This document shows, piece by piece, positions 22,265 through 32,391 of a DNA stretch of 60,229 nt. Both the position numbers and the translations under genes were made by a program. The stretch spans positions 32,238 through 92,466 of the forward strand of contig WELA01001627.1 in assembly GCA_009602735.1 (NCBI GenBank), written 5' to 3'. The stretch comes from Mesotaenium endlicherianum (lineage: Eukaryota > Streptophyta > Zygnematophyceae > Zygnematales > Mesotaeniaceae). Every line of letters starts with the position of its first letter. Positions within the stretch are counted from its first letter, which is position 1. The notes beneath the pieces are model-generated. The model did not search any database. It was not told the DNA's origin and worked only from the letters and a program-made list of their open reading frames with translations.

Positions 22265-24126
22265 CAAAGTGCATACTCTACTTCATCTGGTGCAAGCCCC
22301 ACCTTAACTAATTGAGCGTGGACAAAGGCAGCCAAATACTCATCTTAAGCCTTCTTTATAACTTGCACGCGTTCATGGACTAGCCTCGCATAGCCTTCCT
22401 CGCAGCTGGCTGCCCCTGCTGACGCTTCAGGTTGGCCATGCTTGTTGACTATAAATCGTTGCCATCCAGCTTCTTGTGTGAACTGCAAGCACACAGCAAA
22501 CATGCAAGGGTCAACGCTCACTCAAGTGCATCAATAACAATAGGCTTGAGACCCACATGATCTTCAAAAAACTACAGGCTCATGACGTACTACAACAAGC
22601 ATACATGTGCACAAAAGTGTAGAAGACACACCTTTCGTACACCACCTGCGTCGAGAATAGCACTTGCCAATGAACCATAGTTGAAGTTGGCATTTGCAAC
22701 TCTTGTCCGCTTTGGTAGCTGCATACCCTTGAAACACAGAAATTTTTCTACACTCTTGGTCTTCACAAGAAGCGAATCACGCGTGCGCTTTGTGCTTACA
22801 AACACAACAAAGTAGCATGTTGAAATGGAACTCTTTTTCGACGCACACACAGCACCAATTGAAGAGCATATTGAAGAGGCACATTCATAAACGTCAATTA
22901 CTCCACAACGTCCATTAATAGTATCATATAACCACGCATGAACATACATCATATGATGCATATAACATGCTTCACAATTAATGCGTACATGAGTCATGTG
23001 CAAGATGGGGACATATTCAAGACATACCTTGTCCTTTCACTCCTTGTTGATGTGGCCGTGCTGATGTACCATCTGCATTGTGTGCCATGGCTTCATCCGC
23101 TGCTGTTGCCCGAGATGCCGCAGCCACTTCTATTAGTGCTTCTTGAGCCTCTGTCGCTTCGTTAGATCGGCTTGCAATGACTTCATCTTTGAACGTACTA
23201 CAGATGCTACTCGTGCACCTTCCGCATCCACTCTCGCTGGAGAAGGCGTAGACCCATACCTCTGCTTATACGCTTCAAATTGCTCTGTCGTGAAGAGGGA
23301 GGGCCTAATGAAAGAACATAATCCTGGCCACCCAATCGCTTCCCGAACCTTATGACATGCTTCATGCCCACCATCAACAACCGACTTACAGTTTTTCTTC
23401 AAACACAACTGTGTGTCTTCCTTGCATATCTCATTCGCTTTCATTGCACGCTCCACCATTGGTTTGAGAACCAATCTTAGCAAGGCACTGCACTCAACTT
23501 TCGTCTCCTCAGAAAGACACGACAACGAGGACTTGGTAGGGGTCCTAGTCCTCTCGCTAGCACTTGTAGCAAGAGCTTGACATGACTTCTGATTCTGCGT
23601 ATTAACTGCCTTCCATCCTCTGCTATCCTTCTCTACATCAGCAATTTGAACTTTTGCAATGTGCGTGTCAAACAAGCGTTGGATAGAAGATATTACAAGC
23701 TCCAATTCTAGTATCTTGGGCACATTTTGAGTCCTCTTGGATGTGAGGATCCCATTGGGCCCAAGCAAAAACATGAGCCCAAATACACCAGACCCTAACC
23801 ATGCACAGTCCTCCGACATCCTCGAGAACTTCTTATGAACTGTCCCCCTCCTACGAGAATATGCTTTAAGACCCTTTCGTACTTTAAGTTTCTCCCTTAG
23901 CTCTTCCGTTAGCTCATTCATAGCGTGTCGTACAGCCCCACTCTTTACGCTTAACTCCAGAACTAGAGGCTCTCACGCTCTCAGCCAGACCGTCATATTG
24001 AAACTTCTCGTGCCAACTTAGGCTACCAGAGTCCACCATTGGATCTGCTATATGATAACGTCCAAGAGGTAATCCAAGATGCTGCACCAACGATAAGTCC
24101 TCACTTAAGTCAATGCACAAATTCAA
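22265..24126 (-). CDS. Unrecognised multi-exon gene
   Basis: The main exon (23921-23133) encodes a basic, Lys/Arg-rich 262-residue stretch with LREKLKVRKGLKAYSRRR near its start and KMKSLQADLTKRQRLKKH near its end. Upstream, 24126-23914 is open in another frame. Downstream, an exon around 22640-22800 ends SAILDAGGVRK at a GTGTGT donor. A further exon after a TTGCAG acceptor near 22490 encodes FTQEAGWQRFIVNKHGQ and meets a TAA before the frame continues to a TGA at 22265. I recognise no domain. It may be a lineage-specific gene or an accessory protein of a transposon. The frame change at 23921 and the internal TAA suggest either unmapped introns or decay. Confidence 0.4.
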
Positions 24127-24240
24127 CCCTCACCACCAAGAACGCACAAAACCGCGGCACAAATTAGCAGCCAGGGTAGAGGGCATATATCACACAAAAA
24201 GTTGCCAAGCACAAGTAATTTTTTTTTTTTAAATGTGCGT

Positions 24241-24241
<1 letters not shown>

Positions 24242-24291
<50 letters not shown>
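24242..24291. repeat. (GA)n microsatellite
   Basis: About 25 GA units lie next to a GCGCGCGC tract, inside the intron that starts at 24300 of the GatA-like gene. Confidence 0.98.
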
Positions 24292-24295
<4 letters not shown>

Positions 24296-24300
24296 CGCAC

Positions 24301-25315
24301 CGTCATGAGGTCGGCTGCATAAGCCGCGAGCGGATCTGCGGTCTTCTCACCTGCGGAGCACCAGCACACGCCATGCGCGCGTGTCAGAAAGCATGTGGGA
24401 GGAGCCCTTGGTCCCTTCCGTATGCTACAGGCAGACAGCACAGCGCAGCCGGCGTAGCCCGTTAGCCCTATGATTCTCTCTGAGACTAGGACGGCTCGGC
24501 TCCCCCCTGTACACAGACTTATGTCCGTGGAGCGAACGTTTCTCCACTTCACAGTACTGTGTGCAGAACATCATCTCACCTGTATCAGCGTTGCCAGCAG
24601 CCCAGTCCTCGCCCCTTGCAATGAAGGGGCTCTAATTTCTGGAGGCTCACTCTCAATAGGGGGCCGAGGGAGTGGTTGAGGAGTACGCACCCCCTCCCTT
24701 CCCACCACAAGCTTTCCCTCTTATTCTTTCTCACCCAGGCTTTTCCTCTCAAGAAGGGGGCAACCAGAGGAGAAGTAGAGCCCAATTTCCCCCCTTCCAC
24801 AAACCCAAGCACACGCACACCTGGCAAATGTGGACACTCTCAATTCAACTCCTCATGCCTCCTCCAACCTAGCCTGCTGTCGGCAAGGAGGCAGAGGCAG
24901 TGAGGGACACAGGCTAGGAAAGCACAGCCATGTCCCCTTGCTCCCCTTGCTGCCAGTGCTGTACTTCTGGACGTCTCAACTCTCGCATACATCATCAAGG
25001 CTCCTAGTGCATGTCTTCTGGCGCTTGATTTGTAGGGCGAGAAGGAGCCGAGAGATCATGCAACAGCAGACGAGCGGGCCGTAGCACGCGGGGGCCGGGC
25101 TGCCTGCCAGCTGGCACACACCGAGAAGGAGCCTGGAGGACGAGGTGCGGGGGGCACGGGGGTTCTGAGCGGGCGACAGAAGAAGAAGGAAAGAAGAGAA
25201 AGAAGAAGATTAAGAACGCACCCTTGCGATATGCGGCGGTGGGACAGGTGGGAGTGACGAGCGCGTCGAAACTCTTGAGGGCCTTCCCAAAGTCGCGCTG
25301 GATCAGCGTCCTCAC
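24301..25315 (-). CDS. gatA: Aspartyl/glutamyl-tRNA amidotransferase subunit A-like, two exons only
   Basis: An exon at 25315-25222 begins after a CCGCAG acceptor and encodes VRTLIQRDFGKALKSFDAL followed by VTPTCPTAAYRKG. It matches the conserved C-terminal third of GatA (VRTLI-RDF, D-L-TPT-PT-A). Its GTGCGT donor leaves phase 1, and the next exon (24350-24301), after a TCCGCAG acceptor, continues in phase with GEKTADPLAAYAADLMT, the GatA block GEK-DPL-MY--D--T. GatA is the amidase subunit of GatCAB, which converts Glu-tRNA(Gln) to Gln-tRNA(Gln) and acts in organelles in plants. The catalytic Ser/Lys exons should lie to the right and the C-terminus to the left; I could not find either nearby. 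It may be a gene with very long introns or a stranded fragment. Confidence 0.72.
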
Positions 25316-26250
25316 CTGCGGCCCCATCCCATCCGCGCACCCCCGGCCCCAGCCCCAGCCCCACGCCCGCCATCGAGGAGACTCCACGGTCAGGAGGAGG
25401 CCCGAGTCTGCTGACGTGAAAGAGGAGGCGGCAATGTGGCAGCGGGGAAAGCGAGGAAAGCGAGGAAAGCGTGCATGCTACGAGCAGCAGAGGATGCGGA
25501 AGTGACACGTGTCGTCTCAATACTTGCATGTCCGCGTTTGAGTCGAGCAACTTGTGCGCAAACAGAGACGGAGACCTGCACCGCATGAGCTGTGCATGGG
25601 GCAGACACCGCAGGCAAGACACAAGGCACCCAGCAGGTGATTTTTGTTTATGCAGCCATGATCCCCCCGCAGCGCAAGCCCACGCTGGCCCGCTTGTCGG
25701 CTCCCCAGGAACCCCCCCGGTGACAGGTGTCACCATGTCCAAGGCCGCCAGGCGCCTGCCCCACGCCTGGAGCAGCAGCGGCCGCAGCACAGCAGCAGCA
25801 GCAGCAGGGTAGGCGTTTATAGGTGATATTTGAGAGGATTGTGTGTGCTTGGGTGGAGCGTCGTCCGCTGCGTCGACTGTGTCAGCAAGGGCAAAGGTGA
25901 CGGGGCCATTCCTGCCAGGGCTGTTGTCAGCTTGCATGCGGTGTTGGCGGCTGCCGTGCCAGCTGGCTTGCAGGGACAACAACAAGACCCCAGGAGGCCC
26001 ATATGGTCTACCAGCAAGCCTGCGGGGCGCCGTGGAATCTTCTCGCATTATGACGATGGAAGACGACTGTGCAGCAAAAAAGGGGGCCTGACTCAATCCT
26101 CTTTTGGTTATGATGCGGGGGGCCATGCAGGCAGCAGCAGGCGTGAATGATTGGCCACCCCGGCCAAACATGTCACGTGGAGAAAGGCGTGGAGAAAGAC
26201 AGAGAAAATGCCAAGAAGGGGGAAAGGAAGGGGGGAGAGATTTGGCCGGC

Positions 26251-26381
26251 NNNNNNNNNNNNNNNNNNNNNNNNNNNNNNNNNNNNNNNNNNNNNNNNNN
26301 NNNNNNNNNNNNNNNNNNNNNNNNNNNNNNNNNNNNNNNNNNNNNNNNNNNNNNNNNNNNNNNNNNNNNNNNNNNNNNNNN
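26251..26381. other. Assembly gap (131 N)
   Basis: The run of N ends directly in a (GA)n microsatellite, the likely cause of the assembly break. Confidence 0.99.
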
Positions 26382-26432
<51 letters not shown>

Positions 26433-27849
26433 AAGAGGGAGAGGAGGGGCAGGGAGAAGGGGATAGCAAGAGAGAGAGAGGGAGGGAGGGAGGGGGTGTT
26501 GTGCCCGTTCTTATCGTGTCCTCTTGGTGTCTAGTCGTGTTCCCAGAGGGTGGTGGGTCAATGACAGGTTCTAGTGGTTAGTCGGGTTAGGGCGGTGGGC
26601 GAGGATGGTCTAGTCTATGTGCATTGGTGGTGAACAGTGAGACCCATGATCAGCTCACGAGGTTCTGCTGTTGAGTAGCTGTGAGGCTCCCTCCCCGATC
26701 ACGCACACTTCCTTTACCTTCACATGGTGTTGCCGCCCACATGTTTGTGGGTCGACCCTCAAGTTCGCTCGCCTGAAGGGTCAGCGCGGTTACCCAATGG
26801 GATCCCCCATTGTCTATGGCTAGATCATCACTGTACCATAGGCAATTTCCATGGGTATGGCCACGGATTGCTAGGGGTTAGGGAGAGTAGGGGACATTGG
26901 GGTGTTGGGTTCCTTTTGTCTGGTCACTAGTTGTACGTGTGCTTGACGACCTCTAGGTTCACCTCTTTTTCATATTTAGTTGATTTCGGATTTGTGTGAG
27001 ATGACGCGATGACGCGTTCATCGTAGTTGGTAGAGTTTGATCGTGTTTCGCAGGCACTGGGCTTAGCATTCAAGGGCACGCTACTTAGGCCGCGAGCTAA
27101 CACCATTTTGGTGTTAGCTTTGTATGTTCGCTTTTGTGAGTGAGTTTATTCCTATCTTGTGACGTGATCAAATGAGTGAGTTTGTGTGATGTTGTCTCGT
27201 TGTCTTCCTCACTTCTTTGTGTAGGATGCTCGTAGTTCACTCCACAACTCATCTTAAGTCGCGACCTCGTTAATCTCTCTCGCGGCCATAACAACGCTTT
27301 CCACCTTAGCTCGTGCCTTGCTTATCCGCCTAGGGGCTGTGCTTAGCCTAGAATGCTCGCCTGTACCTCGGCTCGTTTACGTACAAAGTTAACCATGAGT
27401 TAAGTGGGTTAGAAGCTAGGGACGGGCGGAGTTACTCTACTGGCGGACGTATGCCATACGACTTCACGAGGAGAGCGTCCTTGTGTGTGAAGTCTGCACG
27501 CGCTAATTGTGAGCAGGTGGAGCTTCAAAGTTTCACCTTGTGCCCTGTGAGTACATTGCGTCAATGTTAGGGCCGGTTGCGTGCGTTGTGTATTGTTGTT
27601 GTTTTGCTTGTTTGTGTGCGCCTCTACTTGGGCCGGGCACACTTTTGCTTGCAGGCTAGCCAGTGTTGCTTAGACCGGTTGTGGGTGCATTGTTAGCCTA
27701 GTTTGATCTTTGTTAGTATTCGTGCTAGTTTGTGGTTACTCCCGGCTCTTGCATTGGCCGGATTGCACGCTTTGTGGGTGTGTGCGAGCACTCCCGGCCT
27801 TTTTGTTGGCCGGGTTGTGTACGTTGGGTGGGGGCAATTAAGAAAGAGG

Positions 27850-28190
27850 GGGCATACTCTACGATAGCTGCTGTACTGGCAGCAGCTGAGTTAGTAGCAG
27901 CAGCAGACCCAGCCACAGCTAAGTCAGCGTCAGCTGTGCCGCCCGTGTCCGCGCCAGCAGCTGCTGAGTCTGCAGCAGTCACGCCAGCTGTAGCTGCGCC
28001 AATGTTGGCGGGGTCCGCAGCAGCTGACTCAGCAGCAGCTATGACAGCAGCAGCTGCGTTGGTCGCAGCTATGCCAGTGCAATAGCAGCATTTGCCGCCC
28101 TCGGCCGCTGACTCAACAGCAGCTGCGACAGCGGCAGCGAAGTCTGCAGCAGCTGGGCCAGGGAAACCGCGCCAGCCCCAGCTGTGCCAG
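27850..28190. repeat. Imperfect GCAGCAGCT / GCTGCTGC repeat
   Basis: Short CAGCAGCTGACTC-like units are repeated with variation. Both strands give Ala-rich open frames, a by-product of the triplet structure. Confidence 0.75.
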
Positions 28191-28402
28191 GAACAGTAAC
28201 TGTCGCCTCGGTCGCTACTTGTCGTTTGCACTCTAGGGATTGGGGCCAAGTACCGCTGGTCCTGCTGCTTTTGGGAGTTTCCCCGCCGTTCGCTACCCAA
28301 TTCGCCTAGGCGCGCAGTCGGCGGTACTCCTCACGTCCCTTTTTCCGTGCTCGCAAAGTTCAGGTGTAGTGGGCCCCTACCTTTCGCCTCTGCACAGGTT
28401 GC

Positions 28403-30031
28403 ATGCCATACACCCCAAGACGTACACGGAGTGGGGCGTTGTACCAACGCGATTTTGTGCACAATCCTCTTGTCTCCGCACGCACGAGTGTGTTGTTTGA
28501 CTCTGAGCCTGAGGAGGGGGGTGACTTTGATTCGCTTTCTTTGCATCATCCGTCCACCCTTACCATATCGAAGCCCTTTTATAGACTATCTTTGGACCTC
28601 ATGCCCGAGTCGTTTTCTCCTCATCCTGCCGATACAGAGTCTCAGTCTGAGTGTTGTGTGATTGCATGCGAGTTTGGTTATTTGCACAAAGAATTTCCGT
28701 TTGTTTCTGAGGGGTTTTCTACCATGGCTACTTCCACGCTGCTATCTGAGACCTATACGGGGCACTCCAATGGCATTTACATCGTGGCATTGGAATCTAA
28801 GATTGACGCTTCGATTGCGTTGATGCGCGCTTGTAATCACAACCTCACGCGTAACCTGTTTTTCGACACTTTACCCTCACCCCTGGGCGGAGAGGCATTA
28901 TTATTCTATCGGAGGTTTAGGGTTGACATCGTCCAGACGGTACCGGACGCTGTGCCCGGTGCCGCCCCGATTCCTATAGTTGAGGCTCCTACAGTCCCGC
29001 CGGCGGACCATCCTCGAATAGCTGCTGCGGCTGCCGCTACCGCAGCCGCCATGGCTACTGGGCTAGACGCCGCCGCCGCGGCAGTAGTTGTCGCAGCGGC
29101 GGGGCTAGGCCCGATCGGGGGTGAGGGGGGGGAACTCGCACTACTTTGGGGAGCGGCAGGGGAACCTGCAGGCGCTGGACCGGTTGAGCTCGCTCTACCG
29201 GCGTATGCCACCCCCGTCGAGCAGCTTGCAGCTCGTGTGGCGGATTGCCATCATCGATCCATGCAACGGCGCCAGCAGCAGGCAGTACTTGGCATAGTTT
29301 TACCTTTGTATGAACCTGCGCCTGGAGCTGTCTTGGATCGCATTGACACCCTTTTGCAGATGTTTCCTCAGCACGTCCCCGCTAACGCTCGTTCTCGCCA
29401 AGATGAGTTGAGAGACTTTGTGCGCTCCGCGCGCGAGACTCCTAACATGGCTTATGAGCGTTTCCAGCAGTTGAGGGATGATACGGGCATTTACGTGGAT
29501 GTGACTCAGGCTTGCATCAAGTTCATCGGTGCTTTTTCTGCTTCTACTTCCCTGTGTCAGGCCCTTAACCATCAGCTTGCTCTTACTGCTATACCACAGC
29601 GGAGTGTACACGAGGTTTGTCGGTGGGCTGAGCAGATAGAGATGGTGCACGCAGCGTTGCAAGCCGAGCGTAGGACTGCCAAGGGTGGAGCCATGGGAGT
29701 GCATTCAGTGCAAGTACCTACTCCGCCAACCACCGCGGCCGTCCTGGGAGCGGGACATGCCGCCGCGACCAAGCGGGTGGTTCCAGTGTGCGACTGCTAC
29801 CGCCAGAAGGGTCACCTAGTGAAGAAGTGCTTTCTCCTTCATCCCCATTTGGCGCCGACGGGGTGGTCCTTCAAGCCCCATGCAGGCCGGCATGCAGGAC
29901 ATGCATCGTGGCGTAGGGTCGCAGCCTGCTCCTATTCTTGCTCAGTTTGTCGGTTTGCATCCCCTCCCGCCTTGAAGGCCTGGTTCCACCTATCCTTCCT
30001 GGTTTCCGCGACCGACCGACCATGCATATAA
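28403..30031 (+). pseudogene. gag: gag of another LTR retroelement
   Basis: This 542-codon frame has an Ala-rich middle, a capsid-like segment (LLQMFPQHVPANARS, FVRSARETPNMAYERF, FIGAFSAS) and a zinc-knuckle-like CDCYRQKGHLVKKC. The knuckle spacing is irregular: the second Cys and the following Tyr look swapped relative to C-x2-C-x4-H-x4-C. The C-terminal part after about 29900 turns into unlikely sequence, suggesting a frame break. A separate open stretch at 30057-30452 probably continues the same polyprotein. No protease, RT or integrase follows; the element is cut off by the methyltransferase retrotransposon on its right. Confidence 0.65.
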
Positions 30032-30056
30032 TGTAATTGAGGAGGAGGACAAAGAT

Positions 30057-30452
30057 TTGGTCGTAGGGGTCCATGCAATTTACAGTTGTCGTGTGGCTGC
30101 CGCAGAGGGCCTTGCTGCCCCAACTGTAGGACCCGACCACGGGCAGAGCGTTGAGCAGTCCGCTCAGCTCCCGCGATTGTTTGACCTGTTTGAGCCCAAT
30201 GATACCTTGGGGGCCGCTCATGCCCGGCCGCCCGTACCAATTTGGGATGTGCTAGCTTGTCCTGCTGATGCAGGTACCTTGGTCATCCTCCTAGACGACG
30301 TCCCCGCGGCCCAGCTGCAGGCCCAGCTGGTGTGCGACAACCTGCGCGCGGAGGCGGCTTTCGTCGAGCGCAATCTGCTTCTTCCCCCTTCTCGTAACAA
30401 TGACCGTCGTCAGACGCTAGGCATCGACACCCCTAATCTACACAAGTGTTGA
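30057..30452 (+). pseudogene. Downstream part of the same retroelement polyprotein
   Basis: A 131-codon frame with LPRLFDLFEPNDTLG and acidic/hydrophobic segments lies directly after the gag frame. It carries no catalytic motif that I can name. It ends about 190 bases before the repeat unit at 30642. Confidence 0.4.
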
Positions 30453-30641
30453 AATAGCAAGGACAGGACGTGATGCTAAAGGACTGGACAAGAGCTGGCT
30501 ATTCTAGGTGCTGTGGGTAAAAACCCCCCCTGTTAGGGGGAAAAGCCCACAACTTATGAGCTGTAAATGAAAGAGAATACGAGAGGTCTGAACTGGGCAC
30601 TAATGGGCACTAGTGGGCAACTAAGCAGCTACTAAGCACTA

Positions 30642-30780
30642 TGTCGTGCGTTACGAGGTCGAGTGCGCACCATAGGCATAAGCAACACATCATAGGCAAG
30701 CAGGCTTTGCTGCAATGGAGTCTATAATACATGTGCTGTTATAGCCAAAAAGGGGGTCAAGTCGCAAATGCTTTAATTAA
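30642..30780. repeat. About 138-bp unit beside the left LTR, outer copy
   Basis: It begins TGTCGTGCGTTACGAGG and ends near GCTTTAATT. The same unit is found at 31780-31917 on the other side of the left LTR, in the same orientation. It is not present beside the right LTR. Confidence 0.85.
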
Positions 30781-30786
30781 GGGATG

Positions 30787-31777
30787 TGTACTCTCCAGAG
30801 TGAGCACCTCAAGACTGTAGTATGGTAGGAAAACAACTAGTGAAGTATCGCCCAAAAGATCACTGGAAGCACATCATGATCTTCAGAGTAGTCCTATGGC
30901 AAGGGTTTAAGCTGTGACTTTGCTCACCACTTGTGAAGTTCTTCAAGTGACTGGAAGCCTGGAGGGCTTGCTCCTCACAAGAGAGTAATTAAGTAGTCCT
31001 GAAAACACAAGAGATAAAAGTGTGAGCTTTACTGATAATCTCTGATACTTACACCTCGCATAATGGACTTCTAAAAGATGTCTCTTCTAGGGACATCTCT
31101 AGTACTTATAATCCTGGAAATCCGGCGGGGTATGCGGCGGATCCAATGCATGTAGTCACTCTAGGAGGCTCTCCTATGTCCACTAATGTGTACAAGGCAT
31201 GTACTAGCACTCCTATAGGCTAAGCATAACTCAAACCAATCAAAGCAAGGTGCGTAGGATATGCTACGTGGTCCTCATTGGCCGAGCTTACCTTGGGTGA
31301 TTTTACCTAGATAGCGCCTCAAAAGTGGATCTGGAAATTGAGGAAGCTTCCTCTAGGAGTAGGTGATGCAGTCACCAAGTTATAGCCTCAATGATGCACA
31401 TATACTATGGAAATACAAGCTTATGTAGGCTAAGGGGCTCGCGGATTTGTGCGCACAAAGCTTGGGGTCACGAAGAGCCAACAATGTCACCTTTGGGGAC
31501 ATTGAGTCACAAATTAGGCCTTGGGAAAGTTCCGCTAGGGACCGGTATGTGGCGCGGACTAGATCGCACCCATCTCGCTTGATACTTGACCAAATGACGC
31601 AAAATTGGTGTCATTCGGAAGATGCTTCAACGCGCTACTTGTTGGTGACTCGTAAATCTAGAAAAGGTCAACATACGGATGCGTAAAGTCAATGCAAAGT
31701 CGGCCTTCCTAGGTTGATATTTCGCACATGTGGAGCTTGGTTTTTATACAACAACCTCGACGCAATGAATAATGACA
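30787..31777 (-). repeat. 3' LTR of the methyltransferase element (991 bp)
   Basis: It starts TGTACTCTCCAGAG and ends ATGACA on the plus strand, and is the same length as the right LTR. Substitutions are scattered, more densely in the last third, so the insertion is not very recent. On its inner side lies a 138-bp unit rather than a polypurine tract. The only G-rich tract (GGGGGGGGAATTAG, minus strand) is at about 31908-31922. Confidence 0.9.
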
Positions 31778-31779
31778 GC

Positions 31780-31917
31780 TGTCGTGCGTTACGAGGTCAA
31801 GTGCGCACCATAGGCACAAGCAACACATCATAGGCAAGCAGGCTTTGCTGTAATGGAGTCTATAATACATGTGGCGTTAGCCAAAAAGGGAGTCAAGTCG
31901 AAAATGTTCTAATTCCC
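31780..31917. repeat. About 138-bp unit beside the left LTR, inner copy
   Basis: It matches 30642-30780 with few differences. It separates the G-rich tract at the end of the internal region from the LTR. If the true LTR includes this unit, the right LTR has lost its outer end. Confidence 0.8.
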
Positions 31918-31927
31918 CCCCCAGCTC

Positions 31928-32383
31928 TCAGCCTCTAGCTGATGGGCTGTGTACGCTGCCTAAGGCTAGCTCAGTGCAGTCTCCGCAGAACCAGTCTCCA
32001 GCTGGCACGCGGGCCAGCGGCGGGTCGAGGCAGCCGATGTGGAAGCCGAGGTTGCAGCTGTCGCAGAGCAGCATCTTGGCCTCCTGGCCAGTGCCGTGAC
32101 AGACCTGGCACACCCAGTCCTTGGGCGGCCACGCGTCGCCGGGACGGACATGCAAGTCAAGGTTAGGAAGGTGGCACGGCCCACAATTCTTCGTGTGGTC
32201 CTTGTGAAGACGGCCATCTGCGCCTTCCAGCTCCAGGACTCCTGACGCCAAGGCACGCTTGACGCGCAGGATGACCGGCGAGCTGCTGATGTCGAGGGTG
32301 TTCTTTGTCTGGCGTCGCAGGTACACGAAGTCACCTGCGGAAAATTGCAACACCCGCGGATGATAGGCTCCTCCACGAGTCAT
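31928..32383 (-). pseudogene. Integrase C-terminal barrel plus PHD finger
   Basis: This segment lies one frame away from the main pol frame. The break is a single shift near 32415, inside NLT...QHRNTLRYA, a stretch common in integrase tails. It encodes the integrase SH3-like tail (FSAGDFVYLRRQTKN, VILRVKRAL) followed by a C4HC3 PHD finger: CQVCHG, MLLCDSCNLGFHIGC and GDWFCGDC supply all eight zinc ligands. PHD fingers read histone H3 tails. In chromoviruses a chromodomain occupies this place, so the finger may guide integration; that role is inferred. Confidence 0.88.
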
Positions 32384-32391
32384 GGCGTACC

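Larger units (their letters stand above)
25316..28402. other. No complete gene; repeats and gap
   Basis: A 371-codon minus-strand open frame (26171-25056) overlaps the GatA exon in the wrong frame and is not a protein I recognise. The segment holds a gap at 26251-26381, a (GA)n tract at 26382-26427 and, at about 27850-28190, a GCAGCAGCT-type repeat. The part 26500-28400 probably contains the 5' region of the retroelement whose gag starts near 28403; no PBS was found. Confidence 0.5.

Noticed and set aside
25056..26171. 371-codon minus-strand open frame
   Set aside because: It overlaps the GatA-like exon in another frame and is GC-driven, with no recognisable domain.
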